NCBI RefSeq assembly: GCF_002075345.1
Contig: NZ_NAEW01000005.1
Location: 186,001-250,000, forward strand
Direction of reading: 5' to 3'
Source of the DNA: Citrobacter braakii
GTDB lineage: Bacteria; Pseudomonadota; Gammaproteobacteria; Enterobacterales; Enterobacteriaceae
Length of the DNA stretch: 64,000 nt
In this document: in pieces, positions 18,732 to 29,593 of the stretch
How positions within the stretch are numbered: the first letter of the stretch is position 1
Layout of the letters: each line of letters starts with the position of its first letter
Program-made: the position numbers and the translations under genes
The notes under the pieces: model-generated
What the model was told of the DNA's origin: nothing
Database searches by the model: none
Seen by the model: the letters and a program-made list of their open reading frames with translations, nothing else

Positions 18732-19910
18732 TTATAGCAACACTTCACTGTTCACATCGCGATACTCTTTTGGCGTCGTGTCGTACTCTTTCTTGAATAC
18801 CGAATAGAAATACTGCAGAGATGGGTAGCCGCACATCTGTGAAATTTCGTTGATTGAAAGCGTGGTAGAAATCAACAGACTGCGCGCCTTTTCCAGCTTT
18901 TCGGCATGAATCACGGCGTGAATGGTCTCTCCGACCTCTTCTTTAAAGCGCTTCTCCAGATTCGAACGTGAAATCCCTACTGAGTCCAACACTTGATCAA
19001 CCTTGATACCTTTGCAGGCATGGTTGCGAATGTAATGCATCGCCTGAATAACGGCAGGATCGGTAAGTGAACGATAATCTGTAGACTGACGCGCAACAAC
19101 GCGTACAGGAGGAACCAGAATGCGCTGTAAGGGTATCTCTTCGTGAGCCAGCAGGCGGTGGAGTAGTTTGGCTGCCTGATACCCCATTTGTCTGGCCCCC
19201 TGAGCGACGGAGGACAAGGCGACTCGTGACAGGTAACGGGTCAGCTCTTCGTTATCGATACCAATGACGCACAGTTTTTCCGGTACCGGAATATGCAGAT
19301 GTTCACAGGCCTGCAGAACGTGCCGCGCACGTGCGTCGGTGACGGCGATAATCCCGGTTTGCGGCGGCAGAGTTTGCAGCCAGTCCGCCAGCCTATTTTG
19401 CGCGTGCTGCCAGTTCTCCGGCGCGGTTTCCAGCCCCTGATAGACGACGCCGCGGTACTTCTCTTTGGCAACCAACTGGCAAAACGCATATTCACGTTCT
19501 GCGGCCCAGCGTTTACCGCTTGAAGCCGGAAGACCATAAAATGCAAACCGGTTAATCCCTTTCTCTTTCAGATGCAGGAAGGCGCTTTCTACCAGCGCGT
19601 GGTTGTCGGTGGCAATGTAATGTACTGGTGGATAATCTTGCTGCAGATGGTAGGAACCCCCAACGCCAATGATCGGAACATCCACATCGACAAGTAATTG
19701 CGCAATATCATCATCGTCATAATCGGCAATAACGCCGTCGCCTAACCACTCTTTAATGTTATCAATGCGAGCACGAAAATCTTCTTCTATGAAGATATCC
19801 CACTCCGATTGCGACGCTTGCAGATACTCGCCAACCCCTTCAACCACCTGACGGTCGTAGGCTTTATTGGCATTAAATAACAACGTAATACGATGACGTT
19901 TATAAAACAT
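18732..19910 (-). CDS. xylR: Xylose operon activator
   Basis: 392-residue AraC-family activator that binds D-xylose and turns on xylAB and xylFGH. The N-terminal two-thirds is a LacI-like periplasmic-binding fold (ligand domain). The C-terminal 100 residues hold the two AraC HTH motifs (VDQVLDSVGISRSNLEKRFK, then ISQMCGYPSLQYFYSVFKKE). It is the last gene of the leftward xylF-G-H-R series, after an 80-base gap holding a hairpin. Confidence 0.97.
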   Translation of the reverse strand: MFYKRHRITLLFNANKAYDRQVVEGVGEYLQASQSEWDIFIEEDFRARIDNIKEWLGDGVIADYDDDDIAQLLVDVDVPIIGVGGSYHLQQDYPPVHYIATDNHALVESAFLHLKEKGINRFAFYGLPASSGKRWAAEREYAFCQLVAKEKYRGVVYQGLETAPENWQHAQNRLADWLQTLPPQTGIIAVTDARARHVLQACEHLHIPVPEKLCVIGIDNEELTRYLSRVALSSVAQGARQMGYQAAKLLHRLLAHEEIPLQRILVPPVRVVARQSTDYRSLTDPAVIQAMHYIRNHACKGIKVDQVLDSVGISRSNLEKRFKEEVGETIHAVIHAEKLEKARSLLISTTLSINEISQMCGYPSLQYFYSVFKKEYDTTPKEYRDVNSEVLL

Positions 19911-19943
19911 GGTTCTTTTCCTGCTGAATCATGTAGATAAGAC

Positions 19944-19968
19944 AATGCCGGTTGCATTAACCGGCATT
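19944..19968 (-). terminator. Hairpin between xylH and xylR
   Basis: AATGCCGGTT and AACCGGCATT form a perfect 10-bp stem with a five-base loop. It could partly terminate or process the xylFGH transcript before xylR. Confidence 0.6.
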
Positions 19969-19990
19969 GAGATACACCCACTTCTTAAAT

Positions 19991-21172
19991 TCAGGAACGA
20001 CGTTTGGTTGCTGAGTCCATCCATACCGCCAACAACAATATCGCCCCTTTCACTATGTATTGCCAGAAGGTGGGGACGTCCATCATACTCATTCCATTAT
20101 CGAGAGAAGCCATAATGAATGCGCCCATGACGGCGCCGGCAACACTCCCGACCCCTCCCGCCAGGCTGGTTCCCCCGATGACACATGCGGCAATGGCATC
20201 CAGTTCTGCAATGTTCCCTGCGGAAGGGGAACCTGCGCCAAGCCGGGAGCTAAGAATGAGCCCGGCAATGGCGACCATCAAACCATTAATAGCGAAGACG
20301 GCAAGTTTGGTGCGTTCAACGTTGATACCTGAAAGGCGGGCGGCTTCCAGGTTCCCGCCAATGGCGTAAATTCTCCGACCGAATGCAGTGCGCGTGGCCA
20401 TAAACATCCCGCCGAGCAGCAGCAGCGTCAGCAGCAGGACGGGCGTTGGAACACCACGATAATCGTTTAATAGCCAGATTGCCCCTAAGACGACAATGGC
20501 TGTGAATGCCTGGCGACCCACAGCCGACGTTGATGCGGGAGTGGCAAGGCCTAACGCCTGGCGACGCATACGGCCTCGCCATTGCCAGCCAACAAACGCC
20601 ATTAAGCCGAGAGCACCGATGACAAAGCCTGTGCCATCAGACAAGTAGCTCTGACCAATCTGAGACATTGCTGCGCTGGTGGGGGATACGGTGGTGCCGT
20701 TGGTGATGCCAATCAGAATACCGCGGAAAGCCAGCATTCCCGCAAGGGTGACGATAAACGACGGAACCTTGCGGTAAGCAACCCACCATCCATTCCATGC
20801 CCCGAGGAGCAATCCCAGAGTCAAGGTTACGATCACCGTCAGCGGTAAAGGCCAGCCTAGCCAAACATCACAGATCGCCGCTACGCCGCCCAATAATCCC
20901 ATCATGGAACCGACAGAGAGATCGATTTCAGCGGAAATGATCACAAACACCATACCCACGGCAAGAATACCGGTAATCGCAGTCTGTCGAAGCAGGTTCG
21001 AGACATTACGTGCGCTCAGGTATGCGCCATCAGTGGTCCACGTGAAAAACAGCATAATCACGATAATCGCCGCAATCATGACGAAGACTTGCAAGTTAAG
21101 CGATTTTATTGCTGGGAAACCACCTGTGATAGAGGGAGAAAGTTTCGCTTCAGACGGATTGTTTTTCGACAT
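19991..21172 (-). CDS. xylH: D-xylose ABC transporter permease
   Basis: 393-residue inner-membrane permease of the ribose/xylose ABC class with about ten hydrophobic segments. It contains the family stretches [18 protein letters not shown] and [15 protein letters not shown]. It partners XylF and the XylG ATPase. Its ATG overlaps the end of xylG by 23 bases, so translation is probably coupled. Confidence 0.97.
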   Translation of the reverse strand: MSKNNPSEAKLSPSITGGFPAIKSLNLQVFVMIAAIIVIMLFFTWTTDGAYLSARNVSNLLRQTAITGILAVGMVFVIISAEIDLSVGSMMGLLGGVAAICDVWLGWPLPLTVIVTLTLGLLLGAWNGWWVAYRKVPSFIVTLAGMLAFRGILIGITNGTTVSPTSAAMSQIGQSYLSDGTGFVIGALGLMAFVGWQWRGRMRRQALGLATPASTSAVGRQAFTAIVVLGAIWLLNDYRGVPTPVLLLTLLLLGGMFMATRTAFGRRIYAIGGNLEAARLSGINVERTKLAVFAINGLMVAIAGLILSSRLGAGSPSAGNIAELDAIAACVIGGTSLAGGVGSVAGAVMGAFIMASLDNGMSMMDVPTFWQYIVKGAILLLAVWMDSATKRRS

Positions 21173-22691
21173 GATGTTCGCTCCTTAATGCGGCTTCCAT
21201 CACCTGCTCCTGAGTCAGGTTATGATTTACCAGGTTAGCTTTCAGTTTTCCTTCATGCATCACAAGGATGCGATCGCTTAGTCCGAGCACTTCAGGTAAT
21301 TCAGAGGAGATGACAATCACGGCAATGCCTTCCTGGACGAGGTGGTTGATGAGTTTGTAGATTTCATATTTGGCGCCGATATCAATACCCCTGGTGGGTT
21401 CATCAAGAATGAGAATCCGGGGATTTAACAGGAGGCAACGTGCGAGAATCGCTTTTTGCTGATTCCCTCCGCTCAGACGCCCGATCGCAAGGTCGGGGGA
21501 CGATGTTTTTACTTTGAGCTGTTGAAGCGATTCCAGAATGCATTTTTGTTCAGCGGCATCATCAAGATGGCTCATGCCCCCGGTAAATTTATCGAGTGCA
21601 GCCAGCGTGATATTTTTCCCCACAGCCATCACCGGAACAATGCCATCTTTTTTTCTGTCTTCAGGCACCATGGCGATGCCATGAGCAATAGCTTGCTGGC
21701 AGTTATGGATATGCACCTGAGTGCCTTCAATAAAAATCTTTCCCTCCCAACGACCAGACCAGACGCCAAACAGACACTGTACGGCTTCGGTACGTCCTGC
21801 ACCGACGAGTCCGGCAATGCCGAGAATTTCGCCCTGCTTGAGTGAGAAAGAAATGTCGTTGACGCGTTTTATATGGCGATTGACGGGATGCCAGGCTGTC
21901 AGATTCTCAACCCGTAAAATCTCTTCTCCCGTGGTATGAGGCTCGCTGGGGTAAAGTGCGGTGAGCTCACGACCAACCATCATGGTGATAATATCGTCTT
22001 CAGTCATGTTGGTCGCATCGCGTGTGCCGATGTGTTTACCGTCGCGAATAACGCAAATGGTATTCGAGATGGCCTTAACTTCATTCAGTTTGTGTGAAAT
22101 ATAAATGCAGGCGATATCATGCTGTTGTAGGTCACGTATAATATTCAGCAGTATTGCAGTTTCCTGCTCGGTGAGGGAGGCCGTTGGTTCATCCAGAATA
22201 AGTAAGCGGACCTGCTTATTCAGCGCTTTTGCAATTTCTACCAGCTGTTGTTGCCCTAATCCTAAATCGCCCACGCGCGTATCTGGCGAAATAGACAAAC
22301 TGACCTGATCGAGTAATTTTTGACAGCGTAACGTCATCATCTCGTAATCAAGAACGCCGTTACGGGTCATTTCGTTACCGAGGAAAATATTTTCCAGTAT
22401 TGTTAACTCTTTCACCAGGGCTAATTCCTGGTGGATGATCGCAATACCCTTACGTTCGGTATCACGAATATGGCTGGCACGGATGGCTTCGCCAGCAAAA
22501 ATGATCTCGCCTTCGTAGGTTCCATGCGGGTAAATTCCGCACAGAACTTTCATTAGCGTCGATTTACCCGAACCATTTTCACCGCATAATGAAATGATTT
22601 CGCCAGCATTGATCCTAAGGCTAACGTTATCAACCGCCTTCACTACGCCGAATGTCTTGGTAATGTTTTTCATTTCAAGAAGATATGGCAT
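21150..22691 (-). CDS. xylG: D-xylose ABC transporter ATP-binding protein
   Basis: 513 residues with two ABC ATPase halves, as in RbsA/MglA. Half one has Walker [10 protein letters not shown], signature [15 protein letters not shown] and Walker [12 protein letters not shown]. Half two has a degenerate Walker A (GLVGAGRTE), signature [10 protein letters not shown] and [13 protein letters not shown] start at 22691 ([15 protein letters not shown]); an in-frame codon at 22733 would add 14 residues not seen in the family. It lies between xylF and xylH. Confidence 0.97.
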   Translation of the reverse strand: MPYLLEMKNITKTFGVVKAVDNVSLRINAGEIISLCGENGSGKSTLMKVLCGIYPHGTYEGEIIFAGEAIRASHIRDTERKGIAIIHQELALVKELTILENIFLGNEMTRNGVLDYEMMTLRCQKLLDQVSLSISPDTRVGDLGLGQQQLVEIAKALNKQVRLLILDEPTASLTEQETAILLNIIRDLQQHDIACIYISHKLNEVKAISNTICVIRDGKHIGTRDATNMTEDDIITMMVGRELTALYPSEPHTTGEEILRVENLTAWHPVNRHIKRVNDISFSLKQGEILGIAGLVGAGRTEAVQCLFGVWSGRWEGKIFIEGTQVHIHNCQQAIAHGIAMVPEDRKKDGIVPVMAVGKNITLAALDKFTGGMSHLDDAAEQKCILESLQQLKVKTSSPDLAIGRLSGGNQQKAILARCLLLNPRILILDEPTRGIDIGAKYEIYKLINHLVQEGIAVIVISSELPEVLGLSDRILVMHEGKLKANLVNHNLTQEQVMEAALRSEHHVEKQSV

Positions 22692-22771
22692 AACTGCTCC
22701 ACATAAGCCAATAAGAGAACCCTGCGTGGACATTCACGTATATCCGTGGCGAATTTGACACCACGTTTTAT

Positions 22772-22794
22772 TGCCCTCTGATTTGCAGAGGGCA
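22772..22794 (-). terminator. Intercistronic hairpin xylF-xylG
   Basis: TGCCCTCTG / CAGAGGGCA stem with loop ATTTG, a few bases past the xylF stop. Such structures commonly leave more mRNA for the binding protein than for the downstream membrane components. Confidence 0.65.
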
Positions 22795-22800
22795 CATGGC

Positions 22801-23793
22801 TTACAGATCGCTTTTCTTGTGGAATCCGTCTTTAATGACGGTCTCGTTAATATTGTCTTTGTTAACATCAATAGGTGTGAGTAGTCGGGAAGGGACATCT
22901 TTCAGGCCATTATTCAGCGAAGTATCTGCTTTAGGCTGTTGATCATTTCCCAGTTCGACGGCGATTTCCGCAGCGGTATTTGCGAGCAATGTAATAGGTT
23001 TATAAACCGTCATGGTTTGAGTCCCGGCGACAATGCGCTTGATGCCTGCAAGGTCTGCATCTTGTCCGGAAATAGCGACTTTTCCTGATAATCCTTGCGC
23101 ACTCAGCGCCTGAATCGCACCGCCAGCTGTGGCGTCATTTGAGGCAACTACTGCGTCAATTTTGTTATTGTTGGCGGTTAGCGCATTTTCCATAATCTTC
23201 AACGCATTCTCCGGTAACCAGCCGTCAACCCATTGATCGCCCACCACCTTAATTTTTCCGCTGTCGATATACGGTTTTAATACTTTCATTTGTCCAGCGC
23301 GGAACAGCTTCGCGTTGTTATCAACGGGTGAGCCACTCATCAGGAAATAATTCCCTTCGGGGACAATATTGACTAATGATTGAGCCTGTAATTCACCTAC
23401 TTTTTCATTATCGAAAGAGATATAAAAATCGATGTCAGCATCATTGATCATGCGATCGTAAGCCAGCACCTTGATCCCTTCTTGTTTTGCTTCTTTGATA
23501 ACATTGCTTAATACCTGGCCGTTGTAAGGGATTATCACAAGGACATCCACGCCCCGGTTTATCATGTTTTCAATCTGCGACATTTGGGTTTCTTCATTAC
23601 CATTCGCCGATTGTACAAATACTTTCGCACCAAGCGATTCAGCTTTATTGACGAAAATATCGCGATCTTTCTGCCAGCGTTCCAGGCGGAGATCATCAAT
23701 CGCCATACCGATTTTTACTTCTTTGGCATGACCTGCGACACTGGTGAGTAAAAGGGATGTGCAAACAGCAAGTAAAATGTTCTTCATCTTCAT
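22801..23793 (-). CDS. xylF: D-xylose-binding periplasmic protein
   Basis: 330-residue high-affinity xylose-binding protein. The signal peptide is cut near VAGHA/KEV, and the mature part is a two-lobed periplasmic-binding fold (GMAIDDLRLERWQKDRD, ASNDATAGGAIQAL, SGQDAD). The start at 23793 (MKMKNILLAV) gives a normal signal sequence; the 32 upstream in-frame residues are cysteine-rich and unlikely. First gene of xylFGH, divergent from xylA. Confidence 0.97.
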   Translation of the reverse strand: MKMKNILLAVCTSLLLTSVAGHAKEVKIGMAIDDLRLERWQKDRDIFVNKAESLGAKVFVQSANGNEETQMSQIENMINRGVDVLVIIPYNGQVLSNVIKEAKQEGIKVLAYDRMINDADIDFYISFDNEKVGELQAQSLVNIVPEGNYFLMSGSPVDNNAKLFRAGQMKVLKPYIDSGKIKVVGDQWVDGWLPENALKIMENALTANNNKIDAVVASNDATAGGAIQALSAQGLSGKVAISGQDADLAGIKRIVAGTQTMTVYKPITLLANTAAEIAVELGNDQQPKADTSLNNGLKDVPSRLLTPIDVNKDNINETVIKDGFHKKSDL

Positions 23794-24158
23794 AATCGTG
23801 ATGCCTTTTGTAGGGGAGAAACAGCAGTAAAAGTAACAATCACAGCATAAGACGTAGCAGAGTTTTAACAGGTAACGGCGGGAAGGCAATTATAGATTTT
23901 TATCTTCCAATTACGTTTTTTGGTTTATTTCTTGATTTATGACCGGGATCGTATTTTAAATGATTCGTTACCTGGGTTGCATTTAAGTTTGATAAGTAAC
24001 AATTTTTAAATTGTTCAGATTTTATTTTGAGAAGTAGCGCACACTTGTGAATTATCTCAATGGCAGTATGAAATAACATAATTGAGCAATAGGTGGGGAG
24101 TGCCCAATATTACGACATTATCCATCACCCGCCGCATTACCTGATTATGGAGTTCATT
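23794..24158. promoter_or_regulatory. xylF / xylA shared control region
   Basis: 365-base divergent region. The half near xylA contains a CRP-like site TGTGAATTATCTCAAT (24046-24061). A -35/-10 candidate TTGAGC (24082-24087) and AATATT (24106-24111) lies 18 bases apart. This sequence closely resembles my memory of the E. coli xylA promoter, where XylR with xylose and CRP activate both directions. The AT-rich middle presumably holds the XylR sites, which I could not delimit confidently. Confidence 0.8.
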
Positions 24159-25481
24159 ATGCCAGCCTATTTTGACCAGCTTGAGCGCGTTCGTTATGAA
24201 GGCACCAAATCAACTAATCCATTAGCATTTCGCCACTACAACTCTGATGAGTTAGTGTTAGGCAAGCGTATGGAAGATCACCTGCGATTTGCTGCCTGCT
24301 ACTGGCACACTTTCTGCTGGAATGGTGCAGATATGTTTGGTGTTGGTGCATTTAATCGCCCGTGGCAGCAGCCCGGTGAAGCGCTGGAATTAGCGAAGCG
24401 CAAGGCGGACGTGGCGTTCGAGTTTTTCCACAAACTGAACGTGCCCTACTACTGCTTCCATGACGTGGATGTCTCGCCGGAAGGTGCGTCGCTGAAAGAG
24501 TACAAAAACAATTTTGCGCAGATGGTTGATGTACTGGCGGCAAAACAGGAGCAGAGCGGCGTGAAGCTGCTGTGGGGAACGGCAAACTGCTTCACCAACC
24601 CACGTTACGGCGCGGGCGCGGCCACGAACCCGGATCCAGAAGTGTTCAGCTGGGCCGCCACTCAGGTGGTTACGGCTATGGATGCCACGCATAAATTAGG
24701 CGGTGAAAACTACGTTCTGTGGGGCGGTCGTGAAGGCTATGAAACGCTGCTGAATACCGATCTGCGTCAGGAACGTGAGCAAATTGGTCGCTTCATGCAA
24801 CTGGTCGTGGAACACAAACACAAAACCGGTTTCCAGGGCACTTTGCTTATCGAGCCGAAGCCGCAGGAACCGACCAAGCACCAGTACGATTACGATGCGG
24901 CGACCGTATACGGATTCCTCAAGCAGTTCGGTCTGGAAAAAGAGATCAAACTGAATATCGAAGCCAACCACGCCACGCTGGCGGGTCACTCGTTCCATCA
25001 CGAAATCGCCACCGCTATCGCGCTGGGTCTGTTTGGCTCTGTCGATGCCAACCGTGGGGACGCGCAACTGGGCTGGGATACTGACCAGTTCCCGAACAGC
25101 GTAGAAGAGAATGCGTTGGTGATGTACGAAATCCTGAAAGCCGGCGGCTTCACCACCGGTGGCCTGAACTTCGATGCCAAGGTTCGTCGTCAGAGTACCG
25201 ATAAATACGATCTGTTCTATGGTCATATTGGTGCGATGGATACCATGGCGCTATCGCTGAAAATTGCGGCGCGTATGATTGAAGACGGTGGTCTGGATCA
25301 GCGCGTGGCTAAACGTTATGCCGGTTGGAATGGTGAGCTGGGCCAGCAAATTCTGAAAGGGCAGATGACGCTGACGGAAATTGCGCAGTACGCTGAACAA
25401 CACAACCTGGCGCCAGTGCACCAGAGCGGTCATCAGGAATTGCTGGAAAATCTGGTGAACCATTATTTGTTCGACAAATAA
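24159..25481 (+). CDS. xylA: D-xylose isomerase
   Basis: 440-residue metal-dependent isomerase that converts D-xylose to D-xylulose. Visible are the catalytic-histidine region [13 protein letters not shown], the metal-ligand glutamate in [18 protein letters not shown], and [17 protein letters not shown] and [17 protein letters not shown]. The ATG at 24159 matches the family start. xylB follows after a 71-base gap with a hairpin. Confidence 0.98.
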   Translation: MPAYFDQLERVRYEGTKSTNPLAFRHYNSDELVLGKRMEDHLRFAACYWHTFCWNGADMFGVGAFNRPWQQPGEALELAKRKADVAFEFFHKLNVPYYCFHDVDVSPEGASLKEYKNNFAQMVDVLAAKQEQSGVKLLWGTANCFTNPRYGAGAATNPDPEVFSWAATQVVTAMDATHKLGGENYVLWGGREGYETLLNTDLRQEREQIGRFMQLVVEHKHKTGFQGTLLIEPKPQEPTKHQYDYDAATVYGFLKQFGLEKEIKLNIEANHATLAGHSFHHEIATAIALGLFGSVDANRGDAQLGWDTDQFPNSVEENALVMYEILKAGGFTTGGLNFDAKVRRQSTDKYDLFYGHIGAMDTMALSLKIAARMIEDGGLDQRVAKRYAGWNGELGQQILKGQMTLTEIAQYAEQHNLAPVHQSGHQELLENLVNHYLFDK

Positions 25482-25504
25482 CGGGTCTCTGAGCATGTCC
25501 GTAA

Positions 25505-25535
25505 GCCCGGTCAGCTCGCGCGACCGGGCCTTTCT
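25505..25535 (+). terminator. Attenuator-like hairpin between xylA and xylB
   Basis: GCCCGGTC and GACCGGGC flank a ten-base loop and are followed by CTTTCTTT. It is probably a partial terminator lowering xylB relative to xylA. Confidence 0.65.
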
Positions 25536-25552
25536 TTAAGGAACGATGCCCT

Positions 25553-27007
25553 ATGTATATCGGGATAGATCTTGGCACATCAGGCGTAAAGGCCATTCTG
25601 CTCAACGAGCAGGGCGATGTGGTCGCTTCGCAAACAGAGAAACTCACCGTCTCGCGCCCGCACCCGTTATGGTCAGAACAAGACCCAGAGCAGTGGTGGC
25701 TGGCAACGGATCGCGCTGTGAAAGCCCTGGGTCGGCAGCATTCACTTCGCGAGGTGAAAGCGTTGGGGATTGCCGGACAGATGCACGGCGCGACGCTACT
25801 GGATGAACAACAGAAGGTATTGCGCCCGGCTATCCTGTGGAACGATGGTCGCTGCGCCGAAGAATGCGTCATGCTGGAGAGCATGGTTCCGCAGTCTCGT
25901 GCCATCACCGGCAACCTGATGATGCCTGGCTTTACCGCGCCAAAGCTGCTGTGGGTACAGCGCCACGAACCGGAGATTTTTAGCCGGGTTGATAAAGTCC
26001 TGCTGCCGAAAGATTACCTGCGCCTGCGTATGACCGGCGATTTCGCCAGCGATATGTCTGATGCGGCTGGTACCCTGTGGCTGGATGTTGCGAAGCGTGA
26101 CTGGAGTGATGTCATGCTGGAAGCCTGTAAGCTGACTCGTGCGCATATGCCTGCGCTCTATGAAGGCAGTGAGATTACCGGAACATTGTTGCCAGCAGTC
26201 GCCAGGGCCTGGGGAATGCAGGAGGTTGCGGTGGTCGCCGGAGGCGGGGATAACGCAGCGGGGGCGGTTGGCGTGGGCATGATGAATGCCGGTCAGGCGA
26301 TGCTATCGCTGGGTACTTCCGGGGTCTATTTTGCGGTCAGCGACGGCTTTCTCAGCAAACCGGAAAGCGCGGTCCATAGCTTTTGCCATGCATTGCCTGA
26401 ACGATGGCACCTGATGTCCGTGATGTTAAGTGCGGCATCCTGCCTGGACTGGGCGGCAAAATTAACCGGACTGGCGAGTGTTCCTGCGTTGATTGCCGCA
26501 GCGCAACAGGCGGATGAACACGCTGAGCCGGTCTGGTTTTTACCCTATCTGTCCGGTGAACGTACGCCGCACAACAACCCGCAGGCAAAGGGCGTATTTT
26601 TCGGTCTGACGCATCAGCATGGTCCGGCGGAGCTGGCACAGGCGGTGTTGGAAGGCGTTGGTTTTGCATTGGCTGAGGGTATGGACGTGGTACACGCCTG
26701 CGGCGTGCAGCCCTCCAGCATTACGCTGATTGGCGGCGGGGCGCGCAGCGAATACTGGCGTCAGATGCTGTCTGACATCAGCGGATTGCAGTTGGATTAC
26801 CGTACCGGCGGCGATGTTGGTCCTGCTCTCGGTGCGGCGCGTCTGGCGCAGATTGCCATTAATCCGCAGCAGCCATTATCAGACCTTCTACCTCAGCTTA
26901 CGCTGGAGCAGGCGCATTATCCTGATGCCGAGCGCCATGCCCTTTACCAACAGCGTCGGGAAACCTTCCGCCGAATCTATCAGCAATTACACCCGCTGAT
27001 GTCCTGA
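25553..27007 (+). CDS. xylB: Xylulokinase
   Basis: 484-residue FGGY-family kinase phosphorylating D-xylulose to xylulose-5-phosphate, which enters the pentose phosphate pathway. It begins MYIGIDLGTSGVKAILL (ATP-site phosphate 1 motif), with the substrate region GQMHGATLLD and the C-terminal LIGGGARSEYWRQMLSD. ATG at 25553 follows AAGGAACG. Second gene of xylAB, ended by a hairpin at 27012-27040. Confidence 0.97.
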   Translation: MYIGIDLGTSGVKAILLNEQGDVVASQTEKLTVSRPHPLWSEQDPEQWWLATDRAVKALGRQHSLREVKALGIAGQMHGATLLDEQQKVLRPAILWNDGRCAEECVMLESMVPQSRAITGNLMMPGFTAPKLLWVQRHEPEIFSRVDKVLLPKDYLRLRMTGDFASDMSDAAGTLWLDVAKRDWSDVMLEACKLTRAHMPALYEGSEITGTLLPAVARAWGMQEVAVVAGGGDNAAGAVGVGMMNAGQAMLSLGTSGVYFAVSDGFLSKPESAVHSFCHALPERWHLMSVMLSAASCLDWAAKLTGLASVPALIAAAQQADEHAEPVWFLPYLSGERTPHNNPQAKGVFFGLTHQHGPAELAQAVLEGVGFALAEGMDVVHACGVQPSSITLIGGGARSEYWRQMLSDISGLQLDYRTGGDVGPALGAARLAQIAINPQQPLSDLLPQLTLEQAHYPDAERHALYQQRRETFRRIYQQLHPLMS

Positions 27008-27011
27008 CCCT

Positions 27012-27040
27012 AAATCCCCTCTGGTAAACAGAGGGGATTT
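27012..27040 (+). terminator. Terminator of xylAB
   Basis: AAATCCCCTCTG and CAGAGGGGATTT form a 12-bp stem with a five-base loop, starting five bases after the xylB stop. Confidence 0.85.
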
Positions 27041-27173
27041 ATCAAATATATATTTCAATTTAATTAATAACTAGCGCGCATGAATTTATTCTGAAAGTCC
27101 GGCGTAGTGGCCTTTTCTGTGTTGTCTTTAGTGGGTTATTCATATTGTATCCATGATGGATAAGGAGGTCCCA

Positions 27174-27542
27174 ATGAAGACGACAAGGCTGTTGCCATGG
27201 ATATTATTCTTCTCTGGTGCATTGATTTACGTTATTGGCTTATGGCGGGCATGCCCGTTATTGAGTAGCAAAGGTTTTTTTTTCGCTGTGCTGATGACGG
27301 GAATGTTTGTGACGTACGTTTATCAGCGTGCAGAAAATCTCAATCAGAACGATGAACACTTCGCCTCTGTATGTCAGATGGTGGCGCTCATCACGGTAGG
27401 GGTGCTGTTGGTGGGCGTATTGAATGTCCCATTATCACCCCTCGAAAAGGGGCTGTTCCCGCTGGCATTCATCGTATGTTTACTGGGGCAAGTTTTACTC
27501 ATGCGTTCAGCAGAATATTTATCTAAAGGACCGGAACTCTAA
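27174..27542 (+). CDS. yiaB: YiaAB-family inner membrane protein YiaB
   Basis: 122-residue integral membrane protein with four hydrophobic helices arranged as two similar helical hairpins (FSGALIYVIGLWRACPL... and LITVGVLLVGVLNVPL...). Function unknown. ATG at 27174 follows an excellent TAAGGAGG site; the in-frame upstream codon at 27153 does not. Its stop is immediately followed by the yiaA ATG, so the two are one unit. Confidence 0.9.
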   Translation: MKTTRLLPWILFFSGALIYVIGLWRACPLLSSKGFFFAVLMTGMFVTYVYQRAENLNQNDEHFASVCQMVALITVGVLLVGVLNVPLSPLEKGLFPLAFIVCLLGQVLLMRSAEYLSKGPEL

Positions 27543-27980
27543 ATGGAAAACAGGATATCAACTTATTCACCGGCATTTAGTATTGTGTCATGGGTCGCGC
27601 TTCTCGGCGGCATTGTGGTTTATCTGCTGGGGTTGTGGAATGCCGATATGCAGTTGAACGAAAAGGGGTATTACTTTGCTGTTTTGGTGCTTGGTTTGTT
27701 TTCTGCTGCGTCGTATCAAAAGACGGTACGGGATAAATATGAGGGGATCCCGACTACGCCGATTTACTACATAACCTGTCTTGCCGCGTTTATTATTGCG
27801 GTTGCATTGTTGGTTATCGGTTTGTGGAATGCCACGCTGCTGCTAAACGAGAAAGGGTTTTACGGCCTGGCCTTCTTTTTGAGCCTGTTTGGTACCGTTG
27901 CGGTGCAGAAAAATATCCGTGATAGTGGCTTTGAGCATCCAAAAGAAACGCTGGCAGTCGCAGACGATTTTACGGAGTGA
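27543..27980 (+). CDS. yiaA: YiaAB-family inner membrane protein YiaA
   Basis: 145-residue membrane protein of the same family as YiaB. It has two copies of a helical-hairpin unit containing GLWNA...LNEKG(Y/F)Y and ending QK(T/N)(V/I)RD. No catalytic motif is visible. It abuts yiaB with no gap. A bidirectional terminator separates it from convergent wecH. Confidence 0.92.
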   Translation: MENRISTYSPAFSIVSWVALLGGIVVYLLGLWNADMQLNEKGYYFAVLVLGLFSAASYQKTVRDKYEGIPTTPIYYITCLAAFIIAVALLVIGLWNATLLLNEKGFYGLAFFLSLFGTVAVQKNIRDSGFEHPKETLAVADDFTE

Positions 27981-27986
27981 TCGTAT

Positions 27987-28018
27987 GCCCTCGATGGTTA
28001 CCGATCGAGGGCTTTTAT
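27987..28018. terminator. Bidirectional terminator yiaA / wecH
   Basis: GCCCTCGAT...ATCGAGGGC followed by TTTT, between convergent genes and two bases from the wecH stop. Confidence 0.85.
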
Positions 28019-28020
28019 TG

Positions 28021-29016
28021 TTAGCTCACCAGTCTGCGCGTATCGATGCGCTGTAACAATACAGACAACAGTAAACTTCCCGCCAGCGTGGCGCTAAAAA
28101 TCCACAGCATATCCAGCGGCGGCCAGTTTTTGAGTTCTACACCGTTGGTGCGTAGCGCGTGAATGATCAGCGCATGAAAGCCATAAATGCCCAGGGAGTG
28201 GCGGGAAATAAGGCCCAGTACCGGCAGAGTGCGCGTACTGAGCGTATTTTTGACCAGCGTCAGGAGGGAGGTAGCACAAATAAACACCGCCGGGCCGCAA
28301 TAGAGATACCAGGTATCGGCAAAATTGCCTCGCCAACGCAGTTCATGCAACGTGCCTCGAGAAATAATAAACACTGCGGTGATAAACAACGCCGCACAGA
28401 GCCAGGTAAGCGCGCGCTTGTGCGTATCCATCATACCAATCGCTCGGCCTAGCATACCGTACACGATGTAGTAGAACGTGTCGCCACTGATGTACAGGTT
28501 GATGGGAAGCCACTCAAAACCGCCAATTTTTTGTGAGACGGTATTGGGATTGGCAATCACCCCAATCACCACCATAAGTGCCAGCAGCATCTTGCCGCTG
28601 ATATTTTTTACCTGTATCAGCGGGGAAACCAGGTAGATTACGGCGATCGCGAAGAAAAACCACAGGTGATAGAACACCGGCTTTTGCAGCAGGTTTTTCA
28701 GCGACAGCTCAGCGTTGATCGAGGTAAACAGCAGGATGTAGGCCAGCGCCACGCTGCTGTAAAACAGGATGCAGAGCGCAATGCGCATGAAATGGCGCGA
28801 TTTGGCGCTGCGCTCGCCAAAAAACAGATAGCCGGAAATCATAAAGAACAACGGGACGCTGACGCGAGAGGCTGAATTGAGCACATTGGCCAGATCCCAA
28901 TTCAATGGGCTGACGCTTTGCGCATTGGTGATGTACCAGGTCGTGGTGTGGATCATCACAACCATGAGACAGGCTATCCCGCGCAGGTTATCAATCCAGA
29001 ATATTTTGGGCTGCAT
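28021..29016 (-). CDS. wecH: O-acetyltransferase of enterobacterial common antigen
   Basis: 331-residue acyltransferase-3 family membrane protein with about ten transmembrane segments. It O-acetylates GlcNAc residues of enterobacterial common antigen. The N-terminal [20 protein letters not shown], with the family's R...H motif, and [12 protein letters not shown] are visible. I start at 29016 ([10 protein letters not shown]) as in E. coli; an in-frame ATG at 29073 would add 19 residues. Divergent from ysaB. Confidence 0.93.
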   Translation of the reverse strand: MQPKIFWIDNLRGIACLMVVMIHTTTWYITNAQSVSPLNWDLANVLNSASRVSVPLFFMISGYLFFGERSAKSRHFMRIALCILFYSSVALAYILLFTSINAELSLKNLLQKPVFYHLWFFFAIAVIYLVSPLIQVKNISGKMLLALMVVIGVIANPNTVSQKIGGFEWLPINLYISGDTFYYIVYGMLGRAIGMMDTHKRALTWLCAALFITAVFIISRGTLHELRWRGNFADTWYLYCGPAVFICATSLLTLVKNTLSTRTLPVLGLISRHSLGIYGFHALIIHALRTNGVELKNWPPLDMLWIFSATLAGSLLLSVLLQRIDTRRLVS

Positions 29017-29189
29017 CAGTTCCTCTGTATCCATTAAAAAAAGTCTGACCGAAAATTTGCGAGCGTAGCTCACTGGAAAAATCCGAGTTCTTACGCTAAA
29101 GCTTGAGATGGTCTGATGAGATTCTCAAAATAGCATCCGTTTCCAGACACTTAATAATAAGACTGACCAGCAAACCAGGCGGTAATAAA

Positions 29190-29498
29190 ATGATGATGAA
29201 GTATTTCTTTTCCGCGATCGTTACCCTTTTACTGGTTGCGTGCGCCGACACCCAGCCGCCTGCACCCGCGCAGAAGGCGCAAAAGATCAAAGTCAGTGCA
29301 ACACGTTCGCTGGATATGGAGTCACTATGTAAAAATGAGGCGGCACAAATCTACAACACTGGAGTGCAGAAAATTGATATCTCCGGTCTGGAACAATTTC
29401 AGGGCAGCTATGAGATGCGTGGTTCTACCTTCCGTAAAGAGAGTTTTGTCTGCTCTTTTGATGCAGACGGGCAGTTTTTACACCTTTCCATGCGCTAA
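29190..29498 (+). CDS. ysaB: Lipoprotein YsaB
   Basis: 102-residue small lipoprotein. The signal sequence ends in the lipobox LLVAC (cysteine about residue 18). A proline/alanine-rich linker follows, then a conserved C-terminal part (FQGSYEMRGSTFRKE...FVCSFDADGQF). Function unknown. ATG at 29190 lies at the start of MMMKYF; upstream in-frame codons lack support. Lies between divergent wecH and glyQ. Confidence 0.85.
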   Translation: MMMKYFFSAIVTLLLVACADTQPPAPAQKAQKIKVSATRSLDMESLCKNEAAQIYNTGVQKIDISGLEQFQGSYEMRGSTFRKESFVCSFDADGQFLHLSMR

Positions 29499-29593
29499 GT
29501 TCCCCCTTTTTCCCGTTTCGTACTGTATATCTTGCAGCCAGCGGGTATACTGACCGCTTCCTTTAAATCCACACGTATCCAGCACGAAATAAT

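Noticed and set aside
22692-22733. 14-residue N-terminal extension of xylG
   Set aside because: Not seen in the family; MPYLLEM at 22691 is the conserved start.
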